Shown here: positions 39,313 to 48,354 of the stretch, piece by piece
How positions within the stretch are numbered: position 1 is the first letter of the stretch
How the letters are laid out: each line of letters opens with the position of its first letter
NCBI RefSeq assembly: GCF_004345855.1
Contig: NZ_SLXN01000006.1
Coordinates: 268,600 to 332,599 of the forward strand
Reading direction: 5' to 3'
Length of the DNA stretch: 64,000 nt
From: Sphingomonas sp. BK235
Lineage (GTDB): Bacteria; Pseudomonadota; Alphaproteobacteria; Sphingomonadales; Sphingomonadaceae
The notes under the pieces: model-generated
Told to the model about the DNA's origin: nothing
Databases searched by the model: none
Seen by the model: only the letters and a program-made list of their open reading frames with translations
Made by a program: the position numbers and the translations under genes

Positions 39313-40725
39313 TTACGCGCTATAGTACATGTCGTACTCGACCGGGCTCGGGGTCATCTCCCAGCGCGCCACGTCCTGCCACTGCAGCTCGACATAGGCC
39401 TCGATCTGGTCCTTGGTGAACACGTCGCCCTTCAGCAGGAAGTCGTGGTCCGCCATCAGCGAGTCGAGCGCCTCGCGCAGCGACGCGCAGACCGTCGGCA
39501 CCTGTGCCAGCTCGGCCGGCGGCAGGTCGTACAGGTTCTTGTCCATCGCCTCGCCGGGATGGATCTTGTTCTGGATCCCGTCCAGGCCCGCCATCAGCAG
39601 CGCCGCATAGGCCAGATACGGGTTCGCCATCGCGTCGGGGAAGCGCACCTCGACGCGCTTGCTCTTCGGGCCGGTGCCGTAGGGGATGCGGCACGAGGCC
39701 GAGCGGTTGCGCGCCGAGTAAGCGAGCAGCACCGGCGCCTCATAACCCGGCACCAGCCGCTTGTAGCTATTGGTGGTCGGGTTGGTGAAGGCGTTGATCG
39801 CCTTGGCGTGCTTGATGATCCCGCCGATGAAATAGAGGCAGGTGTCGGACAGGCCGGCATAGCCATTGCCCGCGAACAGCGGCTCCTTGCCGTTCCAGAT
39901 CGAGAAGTGCGTGTGCATGCCCGAGCCGTTATCTTCCTTGATCGGCTTGGGCATGAAGGTGGCCGACTTGCCATAGGCATGCGCGACCTGGTGCACGACA
40001 TACTTGTAGATCTGCATGCGGTCGGCGGTGGTGGTCAGCGTGCCGAAGGTGAGCCCCAGCTCGTGCTGCGCCGCCGCCACCTCATGGTGGTGCTTGTCGC
40101 ACGGCAGGCCCATCTCGATCATGGTCGAGACCATCTCGCCGCGGATGTCGACCGCCGAGTCGACCGGCGCGACCGGGAAATAGCCGCCCTTGGCGCGCGG
40201 GCGGTGCGCGAGGTTGCCGCCCTCATATTCGCGGCCGGTGTTGGTCGGCAGCTCGATGTCGTCGATCTTGAAGTAGCTGCTGTTGTAGCTGTTCTCGAAG
40301 CGGACGTCGTCGAACATGAAGAACTCGGCCTCGGGGCCGACATAGACGGTGTCGCCGATCCCGGTGGTGGCAACATAGGCCTCGGCGCGCTTGGCGGTGG
40401 TGCGCGGGTCGCGGCTATAGCCCTCGCCGGTCGACGGCTCGACGATGTCGCAGAACACGATCAGCATCGGCGTCGCCGAGAAGGGATCGGTGTAGACCGC
40501 GTCGAGGTCGGGCTTGAGGATCATGTCCGACTCGTTGATCGCCTTCCAGCCGGCGATCGAGGAGCCGTCGAACATCAGGCCGTCGGTCCACTCGTCCTCG
40601 CCCATCACCGAGGCGACCATGGTGAGGTGCTGCCACTTGCCCTTGGGATCGGTGAAGCGCAGATCGACCCACTCGATCTCCTCGTCCTTGATCTTCTGCA
40701 GAACGTCTGCGGCCGTGTTCGCCAT
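39313..40725 (-). CDS. glnA: Glutamine synthetase type I
   Basis: This 470-residue dodecameric enzyme makes glutamine from glutamate, ammonia and ATP. Hallmarks are MFDGSSIAGWKAINESDM (active-site loop), GSGMHTHFSIWNG, KRLVPGYEAPV and the adenylylation loop MDKNLYDLPP with its Tyr near residue 398. Its activity is adjusted by GlnE, encoded at 11 kb. The start is MANTAADV; sequence further upstream is a spacer. It lies 92 bp after glnB. Confidence 0.96.
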   Translation of the reverse strand: MANTAADVLQKIKDEEIEWVDLRFTDPKGKWQHLTMVASVMGEDEWTDGLMFDGSSIAGWKAINESDMILKPDLDAVYTDPFSATPMLIVFCDIVEPSTGEGYSRDPRTTAKRAEAYVATTGIGDTVYVGPEAEFFMFDDVRFENSYNSSYFKIDDIELPTNTGREYEGGNLAHRPRAKGGYFPVAPVDSAVDIRGEMVSTMIEMGLPCDKHHHEVAAAQHELGLTFGTLTTTADRMQIYKYVVHQVAHAYGKSATFMPKPIKEDNGSGMHTHFSIWNGKEPLFAGNGYAGLSDTCLYFIGGIIKHAKAINAFTNPTTNSYKRLVPGYEAPVLLAYSARNRSASCRIPYGTGPKSKRVEVRFPDAMANPYLAYAALLMAGLDGIQNKIHPGEAMDKNLYDLPPAELAQVPTVCASLREALDSLMADHDFLLKGDVFTKDQIEAYVELQWQDVARWEMTPSPVEYDMYYSA

Positions 40726-40787
40726 GATGCTTCTCTCTCTCGCAGGTGCGCTCCCCGAACGTTGCCGGGGCACGCGGTAACAGGGAC

Positions 40788-40808
40788 GCCCCGGCACGCG
40801 GCCGGGGC
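40788..40808 (-). promoter_or_regulatory. Hairpin between glnB and glnA
   Basis: A perfect 8-bp stem (GCCCCGGC / GCCGGGGC) with a 5-nt loop lies ten bases past the glnB stop. With no T-tract it may attenuate or protect the glnB end of a glnBA message. Confidence 0.4.
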
Positions 40809-40817
40809 GATGGGAAG

Positions 40818-41156
40818 TCAGATCGCGTCGTTGTCGCGCTCGCCGGTGCGGATGCGCAGCGCGGTCTCGACCGGGATCACGAAGATCTTGCCGTCACCGA
40901 TCCGCCCGGTCTGCGCCGCGGCGGCGATCGCCTCGACCACGCGCTCGGCGAGACCGTCCTCGACGACCACCTCGAGCTTCACCTTGGGCAGGAAGTCGAC
41001 GACGTACTCGGCGCCGCGATACAGTTCGGTATGGCCCTTCTGCCGGCCGAAGCCCTTGGCTTCGGTCACGGTGATGCCGCTGACGCCGATCTCGTGCAGC
41101 GCCTCCTTCACCTCATCCAGCTTGAACGGCTTGATGATCGCCTCGATCTTCTTCAC
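40818..41156 (-). CDS. glnB: Nitrogen regulatory protein PII
   Basis: This 112-residue trimeric signal protein has KGFGRQKGHTELYRGAEYVV with the T-loop uridylylation site Tyr51, and the B-loop segment TGRIGDGKIFVIPV. It senses 2-oxoglutarate, ATP/ADP and glutamine (through uridylylation) and controls GlnE and NtrB. It starts at GTG. A sigma-54-type promoter precedes it, and glnA follows, the usual glnBA order of alphaproteobacteria. Confidence 0.96.
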   Translation of the reverse strand: MKKIEAIIKPFKLDEVKEALHEIGVSGITVTEAKGFGRQKGHTELYRGAEYVVDFLPKVKLEVVVEDGLAERVVEAIAAAAQTGRIGDGKIFVIPVETALRIRTGERDNDAI

Positions 41157-41206
41157 GCGATTGACGCCCCACCTCGGATGAAAGACCGATACCCCGCGAG
41201 GTACCT

Positions 41207-41222
41207 TGCACCGACCGTGCCA
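41207..41222 (-). promoter_or_regulatory. Sigma-54-type promoter of glnB
   Basis: The minus strand reads TGGCACGGTCGGTGCA, with GG and GC exactly 10 bp apart and only the first base of the TTGCA element changed. Transcription should start near 41195, giving a leader of about 39 nt. NtrC-dependent nitrogen control is the standard arrangement for glnBA. Confidence 0.7.
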
Positions 41223-41371
41223 GCCGCGGACGCTCAGGGCAACCCGGTGTGGCGATCAACCGGCTGTGCCGCGAGGCTGCCCGTTAAGCGGGCAATCGCG
41301 TGCCGGGTGCCGCGCGATTGAGCAGCACGCGCACGCCAATTTATTAAGTCACGCGCGGCTATGGGGCGCGG

Positions 41372-42481
41372 ATGCGTAACTTCCGGTCGTCCTGGATCCT
41401 CGGTGTGTCGACGCTGGCGCTGCTGCTCGGCGGCTGCGGCGGTGGTGGTGGCGGTAGCAGTAGCGGCGGTGGCAGCGCCGCGGACACGTCGGGCAGCGCC
41501 CCGGTGGTGGTCGCGCCGGCGCCCGCGCCGACGCCCGCACCCTCTCCAACGCCGATCCCGGCGCCGACCCCGGCTCCCTCGCCGGTCGCGACCGCCGCCG
41601 CTGCCGCGCCGGCGAGCTGGCAGGCGCGCGCGGCGGCGCTCTTCACCACCCAGCCCGACGTGGCGAATTGTCGCCCCGGCGTGCTGGCGGAGGCGGTGCG
41701 CGACGACGTGCTCGCGCGCCTCAACGCGATCCGCGCGCTCCATCGCCTGCCGCCCGTCAGCTATTCCAGCCCCGACGACGATCAGGCGACCCAGGCCTCG
41801 CTGATGATGGCGGCCAACGGACAGCTCACCCATACGCCGCCCGCCGACTGGAAGTGCTATACCAGCACCGGCGCGACCGGGGCGGGGACGAGCAACCTCT
41901 ATGGCGGCCTGATCTCGCCCTATCTCGCTTACTTCACCGAGGACATGTATCTCGGCGGCTGGCTGACCGAGACGACCAATCTGGTCGCCGACAATGTCGG
42001 GCATCGCCGCTGGATGCTCGACCCCTTCCTCGGCAAGATCGCCTACGGCCGGGTGGCGCAGCTGCTCGCCGACGGCCGCCGCACCGATGCCGCGACGATG
42101 AAGGTGGTGTCGTTCAGCGGGGGCGTCGCGGTCCCCGCCGGACTGCCGCCTTATGTCGCTTATCCCTACGGCGATTACCCGGCGCGCTATTTCGATCCCG
42201 CGGCGCTGCTGTCCTTCTCGGTCGTCGCCGACGCGACCCAGCGGGGCGGCGCCAATGCCACGGTCGACTTCTCCCAGGCGAGCGTACGCGTCAGCACCGG
42301 GGGCACCGCGCTGACGGTGTCGAACATCCGCTTCGACAACACCGGCTACGGCCTGCCCAACAACCTCCAGTTCGCGGTGGCCGGCTTGGCCGAGGGCGTC
42401 AGCTACGACGTGACGATCGCCGACGTCACCGTGCGCGGCCGCTCGCAGAGCTACAGCTACAGCTTCCGCATCATTCCCTGA
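41372..42481 (+). CDS. CAP-domain lipoprotein
   Basis: This 369-residue protein has a lipobox (LALLLGGC, Cys22), a Gly/Ser stretch, and a Pro-Ala-Pro-Thr linker (about 49-80) typical of proteins held away from a membrane. A CAP/SCP-like domain follows (about 105-230: RDDVLARLNAIRALHRLPPV, QASLMMAANGQLTHTPP, NLVADNVGHRRWML). The C-terminal 120 residues form a beta-rich domain. The CAP His/Glu signature is only partly visible. It probably anchors to the outer membrane; function unknown. Confidence 0.75.
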   Translation: MRNFRSSWILGVSTLALLLGGCGGGGGGSSSGGGSAADTSGSAPVVVAPAPAPTPAPSPTPIPAPTPAPSPVATAAAAAPASWQARAAALFTTQPDVANCRPGVLAEAVRDDVLARLNAIRALHRLPPVSYSSPDDDQATQASLMMAANGQLTHTPPADWKCYTSTGATGAGTSNLYGGLISPYLAYFTEDMYLGGWLTETTNLVADNVGHRRWMLDPFLGKIAYGRVAQLLADGRRTDAATMKVVSFSGGVAVPAGLPPYVAYPYGDYPARYFDPAALLSFSVVADATQRGGANATVDFSQASVRVSTGGTALTVSNIRFDNTGYGLPNNLQFAVAGLAEGVSYDVTIADVTVRGRSQSYSYSFRIIP

Positions 42482-42506
42482 TCGGGAGCGCCGCCGCGCC
42501 CGGGTG

Positions 42507-43271
42507 TCAGCGGCGACGCTTGCGCGGCGGTCGGCACTTGCCCTTGCGGCATTCGGGGGCTGCGTAGGCGCCCAGATAGATCGGCGGCGGCGGCGCGCTC
42601 GCGATCACCACCGGGTCGCGCGCCACCGCGGGCTCGGCGGGAAAGTCGCTGCGCGCGCGCGCGAACAGCGCCCGCGCGCGCGCCGCGCCCGGGGCCGTCG
42701 CGCTCGCCCCGACCCAGCGCCAGTGCCACGGTTCCCATTTGACGCGCTGGCGATTGCCCGCGGGGAAGGACATCTCGAACCCGTATCGCGCCGCATGCGC
42801 CACCAGCCAGCGAAACGCCGGCGTGGCGGCGCCGCAGGCTTCCGCGTCGGGGCAGTCGTTGACGCGCGGGCGGAAGGCGAAGTCGAGCGCGTAGCCGGTG
42901 GCATGTTCGGAATGGCCGGGCGGTGCCACCGACAGCGCGCGCTCGCCCGCCGCGGTCTGCGTCTCGCGGCAGAACACCGCCTGCTGATAGCCGATCGAGC
43001 GGTGACACGACAGCGCGAGCACGCGCCCACCGGCCGCCGCGATCAGGCGCGCGAGATCGGGCACCACGTCGCGGCGCAGCACGCACGCGCCGACCGCCAG
43101 CCCAGCCGGCACCGCCACCAGCTCGCCCGGCGGCGCGTCGCCATAGGGCAGATGGCCGAACACGCGCCCGTCCGCGCTCACCCGCGCGTTGCTGTTGTCG
43201 CAGAGTTGCGCATGCGCCGGCGCGGCGAGCGCGAGCAACGGGGCGAACAGGAGGGCGGGGCGACGCATCAT
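42507..43271 (-). CDS. Secreted M15B (VanY-like) D-alanyl-D-alanine carboxypeptidase
   Basis: This 254-residue protein has a signal peptide (1-21, ending PAHAQ) and the zinc peptidase motifs of M15B: SEHATGYALDF with His123 and Asp130, and EPWHWRWVG carrying the C-terminal His. A substrate-binding SCHRSIGYQQAVF is also present. The basic C-terminal tail RKGKCRPPRKRRR is unusual. It should trim D-Ala from peptidoglycan stem peptides. It is divergent from an RluA-family gene 44 bp away. Confidence 0.85.
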   Translation of the reverse strand: MMRRPALLFAPLLALAAPAHAQLCDNSNARVSADGRVFGHLPYGDAPPGELVAVPAGLAVGACVLRRDVVPDLARLIAAAGGRVLALSCHRSIGYQQAVFCRETQTAAGERALSVAPPGHSEHATGYALDFAFRPRVNDCPDAEACGAATPAFRWLVAHAARYGFEMSFPAGNRQRVKWEPWHWRWVGASATAPGAARARALFARARSDFPAEPAVARDPVVIASAPPPPIYLGAYAAPECRKGKCRPPRKRRR

Positions 43272-43315
43272 GCCCTCTGGCCACGGCGGCGGCGCGATGG
43301 CAAGGGCGGGCGATC

Positions 43316-43969
43316 ATGCTAGGCGAGCGCGTCCTGTTCCTCGACGGCGAGGCGTTGGTGATCGACAAGCCCGCCGGCCTGCCGGTCGATCCGCCGCGCG
43401 ATGGCGGGCTGAGCCTGGAGAATCATCTCGCCTCGCTGACCTTCGGCTTCCGGCGCTGGCCGGTGGCGGTGCACCGGCTCGATCGCGACACCAGCGGCTG
43501 CCTGCTGCTCGCGCGCCATCCCAAGGCGCAGGCGCGTTTCCAGCAGGCGTTCGAGGCGGGGGCGGTCAGCAAACGCTACCTCGCCATCCTCGACGGTGTT
43601 CCCGGATCGCAGAGCGGCACGATCGATCTGGCGCTCCGCAAGGTATCGAGCAAGGCGGACGGCTGGCGCATGACCGGCGACGCGCGCGGCAAGACGGCGC
43701 GCACCGACTGGCAGATGCTCGCGTCCCACGACGGCCGCGCGCTGGTGGCGTTCATGCCGCACACCGGGCGGACGCACCAGTTGCGCGTCCACGCGCGCGA
43801 GGGGCTGGGCCTCGCGATCGTCGGCGATCCGGTCTACGGCCGCGCGCACGCCGCCGGGATGATGCTCCATGCCGCCGCGCTGGCGCTGCCGCGCGCGGGC
43901 AAGGACGCGATCGCCGCCGAGGCGCCCTGGCCCGAGCGGTTCGGCGCGCTCGGTTTCGATCATGGCTGA
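43316..43969 (+). CDS. RluA-family pseudouridine synthase
   Basis: This 217-residue enzyme converts uridine to pseudouridine in RNA. The catalytic Asp lies in VHRLDRDTSGCLLLAR, with IDKPAGLPVD at the N-terminus and TGRTHQLRVHAREGLG in the middle. No S4 domain is present, so it resembles the short RluA/TruC group; whether it acts on tRNA or rRNA cannot be read. The last 8 bases overlap arfB. Confidence 0.92.
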   Translation: MLGERVLFLDGEALVIDKPAGLPVDPPRDGGLSLENHLASLTFGFRRWPVAVHRLDRDTSGCLLLARHPKAQARFQQAFEAGAVSKRYLAILDGVPGSQSGTIDLALRKVSSKADGWRMTGDARGKTARTDWQMLASHDGRALVAFMPHTGRTHQLRVHAREGLGLAIVGDPVYGRAHAAGMMLHAAALALPRAGKDAIAAEAPWPERFGALGFDHG

Positions 43970-44360
43970 CGTTCCCGCCGACGCGATCGAGGAAAAGTTC
44001 CTCGCCGCCACCGGCCCGGGCGGGCAGAACGTCAACAAGGTGGCGACCGCCTGCCAGTTGCGCGTCGACGTGTTCCGGCTCGGGCTCGCGCCGGAGAGCT
44101 ACCGCCGGCTGAAGGAGATCGCGGGCAGCCGGCTCACCGCCTCGGGCACGCTGGTGATCACCGCGCGGCGCTACCGCACGCAGGAGGCGAACCGGCAGGA
44201 CGCGCGTGACCGTCTGGCGGACATGCTCGCGCGCGCCGCGGAGCGCGAGACGCGCCGCGTCAAGACCAAGCCGTCGCGCGCCGCCAAGGCGCGCCGCGTC
44301 GATGCCAAGAAAGGGCGCGCGGAGATCAAGGCCGGGCGCGGGCGGGTCCGACTCGACTGA
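43962..44360 (+). CDS. arfB: Ribosome-rescue peptidyl-tRNA hydrolase ArfB
   Basis: This 132-residue protein has the class I release-factor domain with GGQ at 20-22 (ATGPGGQNVNKVATA) and the long basic C-terminal tail (RRVKTKPSRAAKARRVDAKK) that enters the empty mRNA channel of stalled ribosomes. It frees nascent chains on non-stop messages. It is short, lacking stop-codon recognition domains, as expected of ArfB. It overlaps the RluA-type gene. Confidence 0.92.
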   Translation: MADVPADAIEEKFLAATGPGGQNVNKVATACQLRVDVFRLGLAPESYRRLKEIAGSRLTASGTLVITARRYRTQEANRQDARDRLADMLARAAERETRRVKTKPSRAAKARRVDAKKGRAEIKAGRGRVRLD

Positions 44361-44476
44361 CGCGCCGCGGCAACGTCACCGTCGATCGCGTGCAATATGA
44401 CGACACGCGGGCGAGACGCTCGCGCCGCATCCGGTCGACGCCGGCCTCCCCCCAGCCGGCGCCACGAGGACCTGCC

Positions 44477-44794
44477 ATGTACGTCTCGACCCAACGCCGC
44501 GATCGCCAGCCCGCGCCGGCGACCCCGCCGCTCGTCGACAATCCCTTCGCCGCGGAGCTGTTCGCGACCGGCTGTGCGGGCTTCACGCATCTGGGCGGCA
44601 CCGTGGTGGTGACGCTCGAATCGGCGCGCTGCGACCATTCCGGCGCCGAGCCGCTGCTCGAGCGGGTGGTGGCGGGGCGGATCGCGCTCACCGTGGCGGG
44701 CGCGCAGGCGCTCGCGGCCGGGTTGCAGGAGTTCCTCGAACGCCAGCATCTCGGTGGCGCCCCCTCACCGACGCGCCGTGGCGCGTTCGGCTGA
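44477..44794 (+). CDS. Conserved-looking small protein of unknown function
   Basis: The protein is 105 residues. After a polar N-terminus (MYVSTQRRDRQPAPAT) comes DNPFAAELFATGCAGFTHLG, TVVVTLESARCDHSGAEPLL, ERVVAGRIALTVAGAQALAA and EFLERQ, a mix of strands and helices with two Cys. I recognise no family. The start is placed at the ATG that follows GAGGA; a frame extending upstream is Arg-rich and unlikely. Confidence 0.55.
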   Translation: MYVSTQRRDRQPAPATPPLVDNPFAAELFATGCAGFTHLGGTVVVTLESARCDHSGAEPLLERVVAGRIALTVAGAQALAAGLQEFLERQHLGGAPSPTRRGAFG

Positions 44795-44860
44795 GCTGCT
44801 GCCGACAGCATCGCGCCGCCGCCACGCGATGCGGGCGACGGCGCGAGATGGTCGGTCGTC

Positions 44861-44880
44861 GGTGCGGGCGAACCCGCACC
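44861..44880 (-). terminator. Possible terminator hairpin after the DUF1996 gene
   Basis: An 8-bp perfect stem (GGTGCGGG / CCCGCACC) with a CGAA/TTCG-type loop lies 13 bp past the stop. No T-tract follows. Confidence 0.45.
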
Positions 44881-44893
44881 GGCCGCCGTCGGA

Positions 44894-46138
44894 TCAGCTC
44901 TTGGGGATGTCGACCAACCGCGGGTTGGCGTTCCAGCTGAAATCGTCGCGCATCTTGAGCTGGAGCCCGTTGCCGAGATCACCGCCGGCGCAGTTGAGCA
45001 GCTTGTTGATGCAATTCTCCGTCCACATCGCGAGCACCTTGTCGTCCCACGCGCCGATCCAGTCGGCATGCATCGTGGTGCCGGGACGCGCGGTGGGCAT
45101 GCCGGGCATCGTGTCCGAGGCGAGCGACCAGGTGCTGGTGTTCTGGTCCCACTTGCCCGAGCGGTCGAGGTCCTCGTCCACCGTGTACCAGGCGCCGAGC
45201 GTGAAGGTCGGCACGATATAGGGGTGCGTCGCCGGGCAGCGGTGGACACCGTCATTGCCATATTGCGCGAAGGCCATGTGACGGCGGTGGTCGCCGGGGT
45301 TGAGGTCCTTGCCGTTCCAGCAGCCCGGCGCCTCGATGATCACGCCCAGGCGGTTGCCGACCGGGCAGTTCTGCGCCGCGGTGACGATGTCGGGATAGTG
45401 ACCACCCTTGGCGGTGGGACCGTCACAGTTGAAATAGTGATGGTTGTCGGTCTTGCCGGTGGTCATGTTGTAACCGAAGATGAAGCGCAGGCCACGCGGC
45501 ATCTCGATACAGGCCTTGCCCTCGATCTGGCAGGTCGGGCTGCTCTCGGGCAGCCGCTTGTAATAGATCGAGACATAGTCCGGCCGCACCACCTTGCCCT
45601 TGCCGTTGAGCATGGCGGGGATCCAATAGGCCGAGCGGTTCAGCTTGTTGTTGCAGGTGCTGTCGCCGCTGAAGCGGAGCGAACCATAGGTCGACTTCGC
45701 ATTGGCGCCGGTGTTGCCGAAGAACTGGTGCAGGTGCGACTTGCCCGGCTGGCCCGGATAGACGATCGGATCGTCCTTGAGCACTTGGCCCGGCATGCAG
45801 ATGAAGCGGAACGCGCCGACCACGTCGGGGGCGCCGCTCTGCGGCAGCGAACCCGTGCCCCAGGCGGGGACGAGCAGCGGATCGGTCTTGAAATTGCTGT
45901 CGTAGGACGGCTGCTGCGTCACGCCGAACTTGCCGGTCTTGCGGATCGCATCGACGGGCAGGCCGTCGGCGGCGAGTTTGACGACCTTGGCCGGCGCGGC
46001 GGTGACCGCCTGCACCGTCGGCGCGGCGACGACGCGGACCAGATCGGCCGCAGTCTCGGTGACGGTGCGTTCGCTGGTGGCAGCATAAGCGCTAGACGCG
46101 GCCAAGACGACCGCGCCCGCAATCCAGAGTTTCTTCAT
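44894..46138 (-). CDS. Secreted DUF1996-domain protein
   Basis: The precursor is 414 residues, with a signal peptide (1-19, ending AYAA). The mature part carries the DUF1996 pattern: SHLHQFFGNTGANAKSTYGS, SAYWIPAMLNGKGK, RGLRFIFGYNMT, HHYFNCDGPTAKGGHYPD, PGCWNGKDLNPGDHRRHMAF and HRCPATHPYIVPTFTLGAWY. Several Cys suggest disulfides in the periplasm. DUF1996 proteins are frequent in fungi and scattered in bacteria; the conserved His residues suggest metal or sugar binding, but no activity is established. The 281 bp upstream (46139-46419) are comparatively A/T-rich and contain no gene. Confidence 0.85.
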   Translation of the reverse strand: MKKLWIAGAVVLAASSAYAATSERTVTETAADLVRVVAAPTVQAVTAAPAKVVKLAADGLPVDAIRKTGKFGVTQQPSYDSNFKTDPLLVPAWGTGSLPQSGAPDVVGAFRFICMPGQVLKDDPIVYPGQPGKSHLHQFFGNTGANAKSTYGSLRFSGDSTCNNKLNRSAYWIPAMLNGKGKVVRPDYVSIYYKRLPESSPTCQIEGKACIEMPRGLRFIFGYNMTTGKTDNHHYFNCDGPTAKGGHYPDIVTAAQNCPVGNRLGVIIEAPGCWNGKDLNPGDHRRHMAFAQYGNDGVHRCPATHPYIVPTFTLGAWYTVDEDLDRSGKWDQNTSTWSLASDTMPGMPTARPGTTMHADWIGAWDDKVLAMWTENCINKLLNCAGGDLGNGLQLKMRDDFSWNANPRLVDIPKS

Positions 46139-46419
46139 GTAACCCCCGAAGAGATAGACGATCAGACGATGTTTTCACCGCCTTGGGCAACTGGCTCGAC
46201 CGTAGCGGCCGATGAGCCCCTATAACGCGAAGTCTGAGTAAAACACCTTAACGCAAAGGCTTACTTTGGCTTAACCGACCAAGGTCGCGTCGATCGCGAA
46301 AACTTAAGAGAAGATTTACGAAATCGAAAAAAAGCGCGCGGTCGGCCGAGCTTCTACTCGGCTCGCCCCGCGGCGCGCTCCCTCTGGCGCAACCGACCGG
46401 TTCGGCCTAGGTCACGCGC

Positions 46420-46905
46420 ATGTTCGACTTTGCCGTCACCGCCGATTCGAAGGGTTCCACCTACCGGGATCTATTCGCCGCATTAGATGCACTGACCGCC
46501 GAAGAGTACGATCCTATCGCCAACATGGCCAACGCTGCGGCGCTGCTGTGGCAGTTCGTTCCGGACCTAAATTGGGCCGGATTCTACCGATCGGTCGCTG
46601 ACGAACTCGTGCTCGGCCCCTTTCAAGGGAAGGTGGCCTGCATCCGGATCGCGCTGGGGCGGGGGGTCTGCGGCACCGCGGCGGCCGAGCGAACGACCCA
46701 GCTGGTCGAGGACGTCCACGCCTTTCCCGGACATATCGCGTGCGACGCGGCGAGTCGTTCCGAGCTGGTCGTCCCGATCGTGCATGAATCGCGGCTGATC
46801 GGCGTGCTCGACCTCGACAGCCCGCTGCCCGCCCGATTCGACGACGAGGACGCGCGCGGCTGCGAGGCGCTGATGGCCTTGCTCGCGCCGCGGATCGCCG
46901 GATAG
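46420..46905 (+). CDS. msrC: Free methionine-(R)-sulfoxide reductase (GAF domain)
   Basis: This 161-residue single GAF domain has the three cysteines of the fRMsr family at 74 (VACIRI), 84 (GRGVCGTAA) and 108 (HIACDAASRSE), at the same mutual spacing as the E. coli enzyme, and NWAGFYR at the pocket. It reduces free Met-R-sulfoxide and so repairs oxidised methionine pools. Monocistronic as seen here. Confidence 0.92.
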   Translation: MFDFAVTADSKGSTYRDLFAALDALTAEEYDPIANMANAAALLWQFVPDLNWAGFYRSVADELVLGPFQGKVACIRIALGRGVCGTAAAERTTQLVEDVHAFPGHIACDAASRSELVVPIVHESRLIGVLDLDSPLPARFDDEDARGCEALMALLAPRIAG

Positions 46906-46975
46906 CGCGGCGGGGTTCGCGCGCGCCCGTGCTCGGGACCGCGGACGAGGGGAGCGGCCGGCAGCGGCCGGTCTG

Positions 46976-48274
46976 CTATCGCTTCTCGCGGCCGGCGAAG
47001 GTGACCAGGCTCTCGGCGCCGTCGCTGCCGATCGCCGCGACGCCGAACAGATGGTCGTCGACGGGCACGTCGGCGACCGACAGCATGGTGCCCGTCACCT
47101 CGCGCGATTGCTGCCACGCGCTGGCGTCGGCGCGCCGCCAATAGACCTTGTAGCGCGCCGCGGCGGGGACCGGCGCCCAGCTCACCTTGGTGTCATAAGA
47201 GAGCGCGCCCGCGATCGTCGCGGTCGCCGGTGCCGCGGGGGCGGCGGCAAGTCGCGCGATCGTGGCGACGTTGATCGCGGTCACCTTGGCGAGATAGTCG
47301 AAGTCCATGCCCTCGATCGTGTCGGCGAAGACGCGGCCGTTTTCGGTCCGCACGTCCTGGTGCTGGCGATCCCAATTCTCCGCCGCGACCGAGAAGCGCA
47401 CCGCCGGATAGCCTTGCCGGAGGAACGGCTCATGGTCACCGCCGCGGCCGAAGCGATCGGGGCGGCGATCGAGGAAGACCCCGAAGCCTCCCGGCGTGGT
47501 GACGGCGATATCCCCGATCGCCTTGGCGAGCGCGCGGCTCGGCCCGTCGTCCTCGCCGCCGATCCCGCGCCGCTCGATCGCCTCGGCGAGCGATTCGCTG
47601 GAGCGGATGCCCTCGGAGAAGACGCGGACATAGCGGTCGTTGACCACGCCGTTCTGCCCGAGCGAATTGCCGACGATGTCGTTGTTGAGCATCGCGTCGA
47701 CCTGCCAGCCCCGCGCCCGCGCGGTCTCGGCGAGCAAAGTCGCGCCCCACAGCCCCTGTTCCTCGCCCGAGAAAGCGACATACACGATCGAGGCGCGGAA
47801 GCGCTCGCGATGGAGCAGCCGCGCCGCCTCCAGCACCAAGGCCACGCCGCTCGCGTCGTCGTTGGCGCCGGGCGCGTCGCTGGTGGCGTTCATGACGTCG
47901 GTGACGCGGCTGTCGATATGCGCGCCGACGATGACGTAGCGATCGGGGTCGCTGCCGCGCTGGATGCCCAGCACGTCCTCGATCACCACGCCGTCGGGCG
48001 CGCGCGGCCCGACGAAGCGGCGCGCCAGCCGCTCGGTCGCGATGCATCCGCCACAATCGCGCGAGAGCCGCGCGAACTCGCCCGCCACCCAGTCGCGCGC
48101 CGCGCCGATGCCGCGCTTGGGATCGTCGGTCGTCGAGAGCGAGTGGCGCGTGCCGAAGGACACGAGCTTCGCCACGGTGGCGCGCTGGCGCGCGGGCGAG
48201 ACCGGATCGCGCGCCGCGGCGGGGGTGGCGAGCGACACCGCGAGCAAGGCGGCGGCGGGAATTCTGAAGGACAT
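46976..48274 (-). CDS. Secreted M28-family aminopeptidase
   Basis: The precursor is 432 residues, with a signal peptide (1-21). The M28 di-zinc site is visible: His119 (IVGAHID), Asp139/140 (GANDDASGVAL), Glu171/172 (FSGEEQGLWG), Asp199 (LNNDIVGN) and His in GGDHEPFLRQG. The C-terminal 95 residues look like a beta-sandwich (SYDTKVSWAPVPAAARYKVY), perhaps a fibronectin-like domain. It probably digests peptides outside the cytoplasm. Convergent with fRMsr. Confidence 0.9.
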   Translation of the reverse strand: MSFRIPAAALLAVSLATPAAARDPVSPARQRATVAKLVSFGTRHSLSTTDDPKRGIGAARDWVAGEFARLSRDCGGCIATERLARRFVGPRAPDGVVIEDVLGIQRGSDPDRYVIVGAHIDSRVTDVMNATSDAPGANDDASGVALVLEAARLLHRERFRASIVYVAFSGEEQGLWGATLLAETARARGWQVDAMLNNDIVGNSLGQNGVVNDRYVRVFSEGIRSSESLAEAIERRGIGGEDDGPSRALAKAIGDIAVTTPGGFGVFLDRRPDRFGRGGDHEPFLRQGYPAVRFSVAAENWDRQHQDVRTENGRVFADTIEGMDFDYLAKVTAINVATIARLAAAPAAPATATIAGALSYDTKVSWAPVPAAARYKVYWRRADASAWQQSREVTGTMLSVADVPVDDHLFGVAAIGSDGAESLVTFAGREKR

Positions 48275-48354
48275 GCGCCGCTTGTGGCGGTGCCGTCGGC
48301 GTGACGCAACCGGTCGACGCGACTCTATAGATACGCGCGCGCGTGAGCGGACGC

